Below are positions 17,434 through 25,737 of a stretch of DNA of 64,000 nucleotides, one piece after another. This stretch comes from Flavobacteriia bacterium (GTDB lineage Bacteria; Bacteroidota; Bacteroidia; Flavobacteriales_D; Crocinitomicaceae), in assembly GCA_947446925.1 (NCBI GenBank), contig CANFHU010000005.1:1-64000 (forward strand), in the 5' to 3' direction. The first letter of the stretch is position 1. Each line of letters begins with the position of its first letter. A model generated the notes under the pieces. The model saw only the letters and a list, made by a program, of their open reading frames with translations. It was not told the DNA's origin and searched no databases. A program made the position numbers and the translations under genes.

Positions 17434-18600
17434 CTACTGTTTACAGGAAAACGCATTATTGGCCCCGCCGAAAACCAAAGCACTTGGTGGTCCTCGTTTT
17501 GCAAAAACTTCGATGGTGATTAATATTCCTTTCTTACAACAGGGACATTTCCGGTGAAGTGTTTGCTTTTCCTTTGGGCGGATTTCTACCAATAGTTTCT
17601 TTTGTAACTCCTTTAATTTCTTTCGTTTCCAAGTGCTACTTAAAAATCCCATGTGGCGGATTTTCACAAAACGACGTGGTAAAATATGGAGCGAAAATCG
17701 ACGAATAAATTCACGATTACTCAAGGTCATTGTTCGTTTTTTACCCGCTGCTTTGTAATCTTTATAGGAGAAGGTAACATTCTCTTTGTCAATGGATAGT
17801 AAGCGACTATTACTGATTGCTATTTTATGCGTGTAGCGTCCTAAATATTCTGTGACTGAATGCACATTTCCAAAAGGTTTCTTGGCATATACCACCCATG
17901 ATTTGGAGAATAATTGTTCACCCAACGATTTGTCTATTTCTAGTTTAGAGCGTAATTCTTTCATGTATTTCGCTCTAAAAACCTTACTCATTGCTTTTAC
18001 CGGAAATAAAAACTTACCGTCTTTTCTGACGTTCTTCCAAACACCATTTTTAGTCACGCCACCGCCTGGAACAATACAATGAATATGAGGATGTAAACTC
18101 AAAGTTTGTCCCCAGGTATGAAGGATGGAAATCATTCCCATCGTTACACCCTGCTGTTTTGCAAAAGATTGTAGTGTATCCCAAGCACTGGAAAACAAGC
18201 TGTCATACACCACTTGTGGTTGATACATAGCAAGTCCATTCAGTTCACTTGGAAGTGTGAACACCACATGAAAATAAGGAACAGGCAACAACTCTTCACT
18301 ACGTTTCAGTATCCAAGCTTCTCGTTTATGTCCTTGGCATTTTGGACAATGACGATTTCTACAGGAGTTGTAACTAATTTGCACTACTCCACAACGATCA
18401 CACGCATCAATGTGTCCACCTAAAGCGGAAGTACGACACCTTCGGATAGCTGATAGGGTTCGTAATTGCCAGGTATTTAGTTGGAGTTGTTCAACTTCAT
18501 CACCTAGATAATCAAGAATATGCGCAACCTCATTTCTACTTCGCTCAATGCAGGCTATTTCATTTCGACTTCGTTCTAAATTTGCTACCTCGGTTTGCAC
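17434..18600 (-). CDS. IS91-family HUH transposase
   Basis: 388 residues. A zinc finger lies at about residues 65-90 ('CDRCGVVQISYNSCRNRHC', then PKCQ). The HUH nickase motif is 'LHPHIHCIVPGGG' and the Tyr-containing segment is 'YLGRYTHKIAISNSR'. It nicks and moves the element by rolling-circle transposition. The start is a GTG at 18600 overlapping the recombinase stop; the N-terminal 30 residues are two translated copies of a short repeat (ERSRNEIA, ERSRNEVA), so translation might begin further in. No internal stop is seen. Confidence 0.9.
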   Translation of the reverse strand: MQTEVANLERSRNEIACIERSRNEVAHILDYLGDEVEQLQLNTWQLRTLSAIRRCRTSALGGHIDACDRCGVVQISYNSCRNRHCPKCQGHKREAWILKRSEELLPVPYFHVVFTLPSELNGLAMYQPQVVYDSLFSSAWDTLQSFAKQQGVTMGMISILHTWGQTLSLHPHIHCIVPGGGVTKNGVWKNVRKDGKFLFPVKAMSKVFRAKYMKELRSKLEIDKSLGEQLFSKSWVVYAKKPFGNVHSVTEYLGRYTHKIAISNSRLLSIDKENVTFSYKDYKAAGKKRTMTLSNREFIRRFSLHILPRRFVKIRHMGFLSSTWKRKKLKELQKKLLVEIRPKEKQTLHRKCPCCKKGILITIEVFAKRGPPSALVFGGANNAFSCKQ

Positions 18601-19418
18601 GCCTCAAACAAGGTATCCAATGGACTAAACAACTTCCTACGTTCATTTTGAGCGACATGTAAGTAAATCATTGTCGTTTCTATGTTTTCGTGACCCAAGA
18701 GTTCTTTGACAGAAAGGATATCTAATCCATCTTCAATCAAATGGGTAGCGTACGTATGTCGGAGTGTATGCACACATACGGATTTAACAATACCAGCACG
18801 TTTTGCAGCTTCTTTTACTGCCCATTGTACTCCTTTTTGAGAATAACGACTATCGAAGACTCCTCCAACTTGTTGTCCATTGAAAGTACCTCCAAATAAA
18901 TATTCTGTTGGTTTTTCTACTTCAATATAGGCTTTTAATCCTCGAACAAGATGCGAAGAAAGAGGTACATATCTATCTTTTTTACCTTTACCCTGAACAA
19001 CTTTAAGTTGTAATCGATCAAAATCTAAATCTCCTAAACGTAAACTTCGTACTTCCAAACAGCGTAATCCACAGCCATACAATAAGCCAATTAGGATTTT
19101 ATGTTTTAGTAAAGAGCAGTTTGTAAGCATTTTCCAGACTTCTTCTTTGCTTAATACTACTGGAAGTGTTTTAGCTTCCTTTATTTCTGGAAGATGTAAA
19201 AAAGAATAAGGTAAACCTTCCGATTTTAGTAAAAAACGCAAACCATACACCGTATGTTTGAAATACGTTTGAGAGGGTGTTTTACTTCGTTGTTGTAACA
19301 AATACAAGTATTCGTGTACTTGTTCTTGGTCGAGTAACGTTGGAACTTTACCAAAGTGTATGGCCATTGCCGCAATGTGTCTCGAATAACACTCATACGT
19401 TTTTTTACTTCGACCCAA
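18585..19418 (-). CDS. XerC/D-like tyrosine recombinase of the IS91 element (probable frameshifted start)
   Basis: 277 residues as read from a TTG at 19418. The catalytic domain is complete: Arg in 'LYGCGLRCLEVRSL', Lys in the 'GKGKKDRYVPL' hairpin, 'HTLRHTYATHLIEDG', 'LGHENIETTMIYLH'. The same frame stays coding upstream to about 19530 ('ATELRVDKLLHRAVTEIPDF', then 'EALIHRFERSISVLGRSKK'), which supplies the missing part of the core-binding domain. The only nearby ATG (19534) is out of frame by one base across a run of eight A residues. It is therefore either a slippage-dependent start or a one-base error or mutation. Confidence 0.8.
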   Translation of the reverse strand: MGRSKKTYECYSRHIAAMAIHFGKVPTLLDQEQVHEYLYLLQQRSKTPSQTYFKHTVYGLRFLLKSEGLPYSFLHLPEIKEAKTLPVVLSKEEVWKMLTNCSLLKHKILIGLLYGCGLRCLEVRSLRLGDLDFDRLQLKVVQGKGKKDRYVPLSSHLVRGLKAYIEVEKPTEYLFGGTFNGQQVGGVFDSRYSQKGVQWAVKEAAKRAGIVKSVCVHTLRHTYATHLIEDGLDILSVKELLGHENIETTMIYLHVAQNERRKLFSPLDTLFEACKPR

Positions 19419-19581
19419 TACTGAAATTGAACGCTCAAAGCGATGTATTAACGCTTCAAAATCTGGAATTTCTGTAACTGCTCGATGGAGTAATTTATCT
19501 ACTCGTAATTCTGTCGCTGACTTTTTTTTGTCATAATCCTAATTTTTAGTTTGTTTGCTAAAAATAGGAAATGTACGTAAA

Positions 19582-19736
19582 GGCTAACGAAGGTTTAGAT
19601 CAACAGCGCCTTAGCACTAGGCTTTTACACTCACTTCGATAAAAATATTTACTACTTTTGAAATAAATCTCGCTTCGGGTTTTGGGTGTTTTGCCTCGGT
19701 ATCGCCAATCGCTAAAGGCGCGGAACGTTATGCGTA
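19582..19736 (+). other. attC-like site before cassette 2
   Basis: GGCTAACG lies at 19582-19589, and inverted arms GCGCCTTAGC (19606-19615) and GCTAAAGGCGC (19711-19721) pair except for one unpaired base. The site ends in GTTATGCGTA at 19727-19736, the exact reverse complement of TACGCATAAC at 20504-20513. Outer AAC/GTT boxes, inner arms with an extrahelical base and a large loop are features of integron attC sites. The rest of the gap from 19419 is the recombinase leader and the IS edge. Confidence 0.5.
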
Positions 19737-19765
19737 ATTATACCAGAACCGAAAACACCACAGAT

Positions 19766-19957
19766 ATGATAACATTTGAAGATATAGAAAAGCTACAAGT
19801 CATTGTCAATGAAAAGCAAAAGAACGCAACAACAGATAGTCAATGGGTAGAGTTCAATTCTCTTTGGAATAAACTTGGTGAAATGATAGAACAATATGGC
19901 AGAAAGAGTTATCAGCGTGAAAAGAAAATTAATATTATTTTAGAAGAAAAACAATAA
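19766..19957 (+). CDS. Small helical protein of cassette 2, unknown
   Basis: 63 residues from ATG 19766 (MITFEDIEKLQVI). The frame is open upstream to 19682, but that part lies in the boundary sequence. Charged and helical, with no signal peptide. It is followed 13 bases later by the second cassette gene, so they form a two-gene unit. The family is not recognised; an antitoxin or immunity role is possible only by size and position. Confidence 0.6.
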   Translation: MITFEDIEKLQVIVNEKQKNATTDSQWVEFNSLWNKLGEMIEQYGRKSYQREKKINIILEEKQ

Positions 19958-19970
19958 CAATATAACTATT

Positions 19971-20495
19971 ATGGGATTTGCAGAATTACAATTACAATGG
20001 TATGATTTAACATTGAAGGTCGTTGCTCAGAGACTGTCTGAAGAGAAAGAAATCTCTATTGATTCGGAAAAAGTAGGATTAGCATTAGCGGAGATTAATA
20101 ACTATTCGCAAAACCTTCAAGTATTTTGGCACGTGCTTAATAACGGACTTAAAATATATGATGAACTAAAAGACTTTTCTTTTGGTGATGTATTAGGTGA
20201 AATTGAACTCTTTGGTGAAGAATGTATTTATCCAAAAGGTATACCTACCAATTTATATGAGAAACAAATTAAAGTCAAAGGACAAAAATGGGAACTGCAT
20301 AAAAATGATGATGACCCATTTCCATCAGACCCTCACGCTCATAATTACGAAACTGGACTTAAACTTGACTTGTCTAATGGCAATTTATATAAAAAGAAAG
20401 TTTTAATGGACTCCATAAATAGAAAAACGCTAATTGAAATTAGAAATAAATTTATACAAGCTGGTTTTAATAGAATGCCGACATTAACAGTATAA
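19971..20495 (+). CDS. Cassette 2 protein with C-terminal KWELHKNDDDPFPSDPHAHN motif
   Basis: 174 residues. The N-terminal 90 are helical ('VAQRLSEEKEISIDSEKVG'). The C-terminal third contains a striking polar stretch (W-E-L-H-K-N-D-D-D-P-F-P-S-D-P-H-A-H-N) followed by 'GLKLDLSNGNLY', a small beta-hairpin-like element. The spaced His and Asp residues could bind a metal, but that is speculation. I have seen this motif style in small hypothetical proteins but cannot name a family. With its 63-residue neighbour it fills one cassette between the IS91 element and the Septu-like genes. Confidence 0.65.
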   Translation: MGFAELQLQWYDLTLKVVAQRLSEEKEISIDSEKVGLALAEINNYSQNLQVFWHVLNNGLKIYDELKDFSFGDVLGEIELFGEECIYPKGIPTNLYEKQIKVKGQKWELHKNDDDPFPSDPHAHNYETGLKLDLSNGNLYKKKVLMDSINRKTLIEIRNKFIQAGFNRMPTLTV

Positions 20496-20508
20496 AAAAT
20501 AACTACGC

Positions 20509-20555
20509 ATAACAACTAACTTTTCGTCGTGTCTGAAAAACAAAAGATGAAAGGG
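20509..20555 (+). repeat. Conserved cassette-end segment, copy B (short)
   Basis: ATAACAACTAACTTTTCGTC followed by GTGTCTG and AAGATGAAAGG: the same order as copies A and C, but diverged, and cut off before the GTTGAACGA part. Confidence 0.8.
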
Positions 20556-20623
20556 TATTTAAACTTGACTTATTTTTATTGTTTTTTTGATAAATTATTG
20601 ACATTTTTTACAAACAAGATTAT

Positions 20624-23086
20624 ATGACGAAAAAAATAACTGAAAACGAATTAAGTGATTCATTTGAAATAATAGCAATTATTACAAAAGAATTTCCTGA
20701 AATTGATGGTAAAAAAGATAAGTTTCAATTACTAACTAAAGGATATGAAAGATTAAAATACTTTGATTTCCTAAAAGTTCTAAAAATGAACACCGTTTTT
20801 TCTATTAATAATAATTATGATATTAAATACGAAAAAGACCAGTCAATTTCAGTTCGAAAAATCAATAAATCTATTAATATATACTCTGACAGTAAACCAT
20901 TAATTCAGGTAAATGCAATTGTTGGAAAAAATGGAAGTGGTAAATCAACTATCAGTGAAATTTTGTACTTAATGCTGTATAATCTTGCTGTAGAAAAAAA
21001 AATAATTAAAGATGAAAAACAGAATTTAATTACTGCTTTCAAAGGTTTTTTGAATTCATACTTAATAATAAAGCTTGGAACAGAAATTATATGCATTGAC
21101 TTTGAAATTTTAGATTTTTTTGATTATGAAGCATCTCAGAAGAAAGAATCAAAAAAAGTGAGATTTATTAAAAGTTATTGCCAAGAGGGTGATATTAACT
21201 TAATTGATTTATTACAACCAAACATAGAAGATTTTGATCTGAAGAATTTATTTTATATGATATCCCTAAATTATTCACTTTATGGGTTAAATGAACTAAA
21301 TATGGGTGATTGGATTAAACATATTTTTCATAAAAATGACATGTATGATACTCCTATTGTTATTAACCCATATAGAGAAAAAGGTAATATAGATGTTAAT
21401 ACAGAAGTTACTCAAAATAATGCAAGAAGTATAAGCAATTTAAGTAAAAGAAATAATGATTTAAGTAAAACAACACTCTCTCCAGATTATAAATTCAACC
21501 ATTTAAATGTTTTTTATCATAAAAAAAAGAGAAAAAAAGCTCATGTACCAGAAGTATTAATGAAATTTATTGAACAGAATTTAACTCAAAAAGTAAGTCA
21601 ACCGATTGTTGAGAATAATATAAATTTCAAATCAATTTACAACCCATTCAATTTTTTTGATTCTACTGAATCTAGTGCTATAAACGATGAATTGTCATTT
21701 GAATCTAAATTATTTTCAAATATTATCAGCACTCCTTTTGGAGATAATGAATTAGAGGTTCAAAAGTTAGCATCTATTTTATTAGAGAATTCAAAAGAAG
21801 CTTTTGAAATTATACATAGGGATTTCTTTAATATTTCTAATCAAACAGAACTCTATGAAATTATTAAAAACTTAAATTTAAATCACAATAAAGAAACAGG
21901 TGAAGACATAATCATTGATCTTTTTTCTTATTTTATTTGTAAATTATATAGAATTGGTATACATTATCCGAAAGAATTTGGTTCATTAATAAATGACAAA
22001 AAAACAGGATTAAATAATAAAGTTGAGGAATTTAAAGAAGCTTTATTAGGAGTTTTGACAAATAAGTCACACGTATGTTTTAAATTAAAAAGAGTATATT
22101 ATTTTATCAATTATTCTCGAGGAAAAGATTCTATAAACTTCGTGATTGATGACAGATATAATGATCAAAACATTGTAGCTTGGACTTTAGAAAACTTGAA
22201 ATATGAAGATATTAAGTATAAATATAGTACTGAAAATTTCAATATATCTTTAATAAAAGAATCATATATTGATAAAATTAACTCTCATTTTACGCTTGTT
22301 AATGATGTGTCATGGAGAATTCCACCACCAATATTTGAAACAAAATTAATTGTTGAGAGTGCACATGAAAAAAGTAAAAATGAAGATTTAAGTAATTTAA
22401 GTTCAGGAGAAACACAATTTATTTATGCACTACAAACAATTCTTTATCATATTATTAATATTAATTCAAATGATAAATATAAAAATATAGTATTGTTATT
22501 AGATGAGATAGAATTGTATCATCATCCTGACTATCAGAGAGTATTTTTATCTACATTGATAAAGCAAATTAATGAGTTAAATCTAAAAATAGAGAGTATT
22601 CAAATAATACTCTTAACCCATTCTCCATTTATTTTATCCGATATTTCTTCATCAAATATTCTTAGATTAAAAGAAGGGAATCCCGAAAAAATTGAAGAAC
22701 AAACTTTTGGAGCGAATATTCATGATTTATTAGCAAATGATTTCTTTTTAGATAAAGGATTTATGGGTGAATTTGCGAAACAAAAGATTAATAATGTCAT
22801 TGATTCGATGAGGATAAAAAAAATTCTTGATGAAAAAGAGAAAAAGGAACAAAAGTTGTTGACAGACGAGCAAAAATTGCAATATATTAGAACTATTAAA
22901 GGTTTTGAACATTTAAAAAAACTTGACATATTATCTCAAAAGGTGTGTAAACAAATTATTTCAGTTGTAGGAGAACCAATGTTATATATGAGCTTAATGG
23001 AAATATATGTGGAAACTTTTAATGATTCAAAAAATGATTTTATTGATGAACAAATTCAAAAATTAATTGATTTAAAAAAGAAATGA
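20624..23086 (+). CDS. PtuA-like ATPase (Septu-type defence)
   Basis: 820 residues, ABC/OLD-type AAA ATPase. Walker A is 'VGKNGSGKST' (about residues 99-108), the signature is 'LSNLSSGETQFIYALQ' (about 590), Walker B is 'NIVLLLDEIELYHHPDYQ' (about 620), and the switch is 'LTHSPFILSDI'. Between Walker A and the signature is a long variable insert. Its stop overlaps the ATG of an HNH nuclease gene by four bases. ATPase plus HNH in this order is the Septu (PtuA/PtuB) arrangement, in which the ATPase controls the nuclease. The same pair serves as a retron effector, but I see no reverse transcriptase or msr/msd nearby. Confidence 0.85.
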   Translation: MTKKITENELSDSFEIIAIITKEFPEIDGKKDKFQLLTKGYERLKYFDFLKVLKMNTVFSINNNYDIKYEKDQSISVRKINKSINIYSDSKPLIQVNAIVGKNGSGKSTISEILYLMLYNLAVEKKIIKDEKQNLITAFKGFLNSYLIIKLGTEIICIDFEILDFFDYEASQKKESKKVRFIKSYCQEGDINLIDLLQPNIEDFDLKNLFYMISLNYSLYGLNELNMGDWIKHIFHKNDMYDTPIVINPYREKGNIDVNTEVTQNNARSISNLSKRNNDLSKTTLSPDYKFNHLNVFYHKKKRKKAHVPEVLMKFIEQNLTQKVSQPIVENNINFKSIYNPFNFFDSTESSAINDELSFESKLFSNIISTPFGDNELEVQKLASILLENSKEAFEIIHRDFFNISNQTELYEIIKNLNLNHNKETGEDIIIDLFSYFICKLYRIGIHYPKEFGSLINDKKTGLNNKVEEFKEALLGVLTNKSHVCFKLKRVYYFINYSRGKDSINFVIDDRYNDQNIVAWTLENLKYEDIKYKYSTENFNISLIKESYIDKINSHFTLVNDVSWRIPPPIFETKLIVESAHEKSKNEDLSNLSSGETQFIYALQTILYHIININSNDKYKNIVLLLDEIELYHHPDYQRVFLSTLIKQINELNLKIESIQIILLTHSPFILSDISSSNILRLKEGNPEKIEEQTFGANIHDLLANDFFLDKGFMGEFAKQKINNVIDSMRIKKILDEKEKKEQKLLTDEQKLQYIRTIKGFEHLKKLDILSQKVCKQIISVVGEPMLYMSLMEIYVETFNDSKNDFIDEQIQKLIDLKKK

Positions 23087-24048
23087 TAGCTATCCATCAA
23101 GACAAAGTTAAAGCTGTTATATCTAAATTTCCAACTGAAATTAAAGATCAAAGATCTAAAGCAATTACAGCTCTTGAACGATTAATTCCTTCAAAAAATG
23201 GAAATGATTTAGTTTACTTAAATGAAATAATATCGTTGTTTAAAAATAACACTGATATAATAATTTGGGAACCTGAACGATTAGTAACAGAAATTAGTTT
23301 AGTACCCACTGTTCCATTGATTCAAAAGAATTATAAGAAAGGACCAAAAATGGTTAAAAGTGTAATTAAAGAAGATATTTTAAAAGCACTTAATTATAAA
23401 AATCTAAGAAGTTCTTTTTATCCTAAATATTTTAAGGAAATAGGAATTAAAGCTTGTGTTTATTGTAATTCTCAATTAACGGTTATTGCAAAAAAACCTA
23501 AAAATGGTTATTCAGCTAAATTTGATGTTGATCATTATCATTCAAAAGATGATTATCCATTTTTAAGTATTTGTCTATTTAATTTATACCCTGCATGCTC
23601 CTCTTGCAACAGAGCTAAAAGTAAAAATAAGATAGAATTTGGTTTATATACTAATGATACGTCTAAAACAAAAAAATCTGAATATTCCTTTAAATTGGAT
23701 TCGAATACAACAGCAAAGTATTTAACAACAAAAGATTCAACAGAAATCAATTTTAGTTTTGACGAACCAACTTATCCTATTGGAATAAAGTCTTTTAATG
23801 AAAGTTTTCATATTGAAGGAATTTATCAAACCCAAGATGATTTAATCGAGGAGTTGATTATTAAAAGTCAGATGTATAATAATTCCTATGTGAAGATTTT
23901 AAAATCCAATTTTAATAAACTTTCAATAAACCCTGAATTATTCAAACGTACTTTGGTTGGAAATTATACAAATGAAAAAGACATTCATAAAAGACCTATG
24001 AGTAAATTTGTAATGGATATTGCCAAACAGTTAGGTTTAATAGATTAG
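23083..24048 (+). CDS. PtuB-like HNH endonuclease (Septu-type defence)
   Basis: 321 residues. The HNH core is central: 'CVYCNSQLTV' supplies a Cys pair, 'FDVDHYHSKDDYPFLSICLF' the DH motif, and 'NLYPACSSCNRAKSKN' the second Cys pair and Asn. The length and the position directly after the ATPase, with a four-base ATGA overlap, match PtuB. It is expected to cut nucleic acid when released by the ATPase during phage infection. The C-terminal 120 residues are unassigned but typical in length for the family. Confidence 0.85.
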   Translation: MIAIHQDKVKAVISKFPTEIKDQRSKAITALERLIPSKNGNDLVYLNEIISLFKNNTDIIIWEPERLVTEISLVPTVPLIQKNYKKGPKMVKSVIKEDILKALNYKNLRSSFYPKYFKEIGIKACVYCNSQLTVIAKKPKNGYSAKFDVDHYHSKDDYPFLSICLFNLYPACSSCNRAKSKNKIEFGLYTNDTSKTKKSEYSFKLDSNTTAKYLTTKDSTEINFSFDEPTYPIGIKSFNESFHIEGIYQTQDDLIEELIIKSQMYNNSYVKILKSNFNKLSINPELFKRTLVGNYTNEKDIHKRPMSKFVMDIAKQLGLID

Positions 24049-24217
24049 ATGTTTCGCTATGTTTTTCATCCATTTTCACCCTTTTTGTTCCTTATTTGTT
24101 AGTCAACCTTCGCAAACCCTTATAAAACAGTAAAACTTACTTTTTTTATCGGATTTATTTCCTCCTTTTAAAATATTCCCCAAAAAGTGCCTCGCAGAGA
24201 AATAATCTGGGTTATAA

Positions 24218-24282
24218 GTGTGTTTACACACATAGTCTGTGCGTGTGCGCACGTGTTTGTATAAGTGTTCACACGTGTTTTT
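24218..24282. promoter_or_regulatory. RCGTGT/ACACGY array 1
   Basis: Clustered TGTGT-TTACACACA, GCGTGTGCGCACGTGT and GTGTTCACACGTGT units lie 76 bases and more upstream of the lipoprotein ATG at 24358. The same type of array recurs upstream of 30,109, 42,937, 48,857 and 49,135. The rest of the 24,049-24,357 gap holds nothing else I recognise. Confidence 0.6.
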
Positions 24283-24357
24283 AGTGGTTTGGTTGGTTGC
24301 TACATTTTATTTATTTTTATTTGCACTCGGATATCCAAAATCAATATTAATTAATCA

Positions 24358-24864
24358 ATGAAAAATATTACAAAATATCTTTCCAGTTTAAGTCTTGTCT
24401 TATTACTTCTTCCATTCCTTCAAACCTGCACAAATCAAGATTTGAAAAATCCTGAATATGTAGGCTACGAAAAAAACGGGAAGCATATCCCTTTAAATTA
24501 TAATAAGGCAAAGAGTAAGAAATTAAAAAGTGAAAGCACCCTTAACGGATATAAAATAGCTTTTTCTGTTTTTAAAAATGAACCAAAAAAAATAAATTTA
24601 GACGATGCCATTTTAGCAGATTATTTTATGTTATCTAGTGTTTTAATTTCTATAATTATTTGTATACTTTCATTTTTAAATAGATTAAATTTTATCGTGT
24701 TTTATTCTAGTCTGACAAATATTTTATTTGTTATATTAAGTATATATGTATTTAAAAAATCAGGAGTTTTAAGAGAATTTCATCAAATTAAAGTAGGCTA
24801 TTATTTGTATACTATTAATTTGATTTTAATTGCTTTATTTTCTAAAAGAAAGTTATCGATATAA
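24358..24864 (+). CDS. Lipoprotein-like membrane protein, unknown
   Basis: 168 residues. The N-terminus is a lipoprotein signal peptide (hydrophobic run then 'LQTC', Cys near residue 24). After a 60-residue polar part come three hydrophobic spans ('LSSVLISIIICILSFL', 'YSSLTNILFVILSIYVF', 'YLYTINLILIALF'), so the protein is probably an inner-membrane protein. The family is unknown. It is the only gene under array 1 and ends in a good terminator. Confidence 0.65.
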   Translation: MKNITKYLSSLSLVLLLLPFLQTCTNQDLKNPEYVGYEKNGKHIPLNYNKAKSKKLKSESTLNGYKIAFSVFKNEPKKINLDDAILADYFMLSSVLISIIICILSFLNRLNFIVFYSSLTNILFVILSIYVFKKSGVLREFHQIKVGYYLYTINLILIALFSKRKLSI

Positions 24865-24879
24865 TATAAAGCTTCGATT

Positions 24880-24925
24880 AAAAAAAAAAACAGGTTGATT
24901 CGAATGAGTTAACCTGTTTTTTTTG
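24880..24925. terminator. Intrinsic terminator
   Basis: An A run plus ACAGGTT pairs with AACCTGT plus a T run across a 14-base loop, 20 bases after the membrane-protein stop. Confidence 0.85.
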
Positions 24926-25080
24926 AATTGTTGTCTAGTCCTGAAATAGCGATATACCATTTTTATCGTTATTAAAAAGCCGGAAATTAGCGTTTACCAA
25001 AAAAAAACGTAGTTAAAAGGATTATTTTTAGTACTTTAAATTAGAAATTGTTTCAGAAATTTACCGGGTTTAAAACGCTA

Positions 25081-25728
25081 TTAAACATACCCGTTTTTGG
25101 TTGCGTAGATGATTAGTTTAGCAACGGAATCGATATCTAGTTTATTGAATATTCTTTGTCGATGACCTTCAACAGTTCGATTGCTAATATTTTTTTGTTC
25201 GCCTATCTCTTTACAAGAAAAACCTCTAGCACTAAGAATTAGTATTTCTTCTTCACGCGAACTTAGTTTATTAAGTTGATTCACTTTTTTTTGATCTGAT
25301 AGCGAGTTTTTAATTAATTCGGAAACCGAATTTGAAAAAAAGGTTCCTCCATCGAGTACGGATGCTATTGCTCTCATGAGAACATGTGGATCTTCAATTT
25401 TTAGCACATATCCTCTCGCATTTAAATCAATTACTTCTTTTACTATGAAACGATCAAAGTGCATTGTTTGAATGATTATAGGTATAGAGAAATTTTTAAG
25501 TCTATTTAGATGGCGAAGAACATCTATCCCTGACATTTTAGGTAATGAAATATCTAAAAGTATAATATCGAATTTTTCTATTTTTAGTAGTTCAATTGCT
25601 TCTTCTCCTGATATTACTTCCGTAAAATTAAATTCAAATTCCTCTTCGGTTTCAAGCATTAATTTCACCCCTTGTCGAATCAATGGATGGTCCTCGACCA
25701 TCAATAAATTTATAAACTGTTTTTTCAT
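25081..25728 (-). CDS. NarL/FixJ-family response regulator (orphan)
   Basis: 215 residues. The receiver domain has acidic pocket residues Glu12/Asp13 and a phospho-acceptor Asp59 in 'IILLDISLPKMSG'. A LuxR-type HTH follows at 150-215 ('LSSREEEILILSARGFSCKE', 'NRTVEGHRQRIFNKL'). It closely resembles the regulator at 44092, so the two are paralogues. No kinase is adjacent; it ends a tight minus-strand run behind DUF2235 (9-base gap). It may share the kinase encoded at 44765 and bind the RCGTGT arrays; both points are inferred. Confidence 0.9.
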   Translation of the reverse strand: MKKQFINLLMVEDHPLIRQGVKLMLETEEEFEFNFTEVISGEEAIELLKIEKFDIILLDISLPKMSGIDVLRHLNRLKNFSIPIIIQTMHFDRFIVKEVIDLNARGYVLKIEDPHVLMRAIASVLDGGTFFSNSVSELIKNSLSDQKKVNQLNKLSSREEEILILSARGFSCKEIGEQKNISNRTVEGHRQRIFNKLDIDSVAKLIIYATKNGYV

Positions 25729-25737
25729 ATATTATTG

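Larger units (their letters stand above)
17327..19545 (-). mobile_element. IS91-type insertion element with accessory tyrosine recombinase
   Basis: It contains the IS91-type transposase (18600-17434) and an upstream XerD-like recombinase gene overlapping it, both on the minus strand. Similarity to the 54.1 kb repeat copy stops at 17,326, giving a plausible outer edge on that side. The other edge is uncertain: I place it just beyond the recombinase start region near 19,545. IS91 elements lack terminal inverted repeats and target duplications, so the exact ends need comparison with an empty site. Confidence 0.7.

Noticed and set aside
20580-24048. Retron with ATPase-HNH effector
   Set aside because: No reverse transcriptase gene and no msr/msd-like inverted repeat next to the pair.
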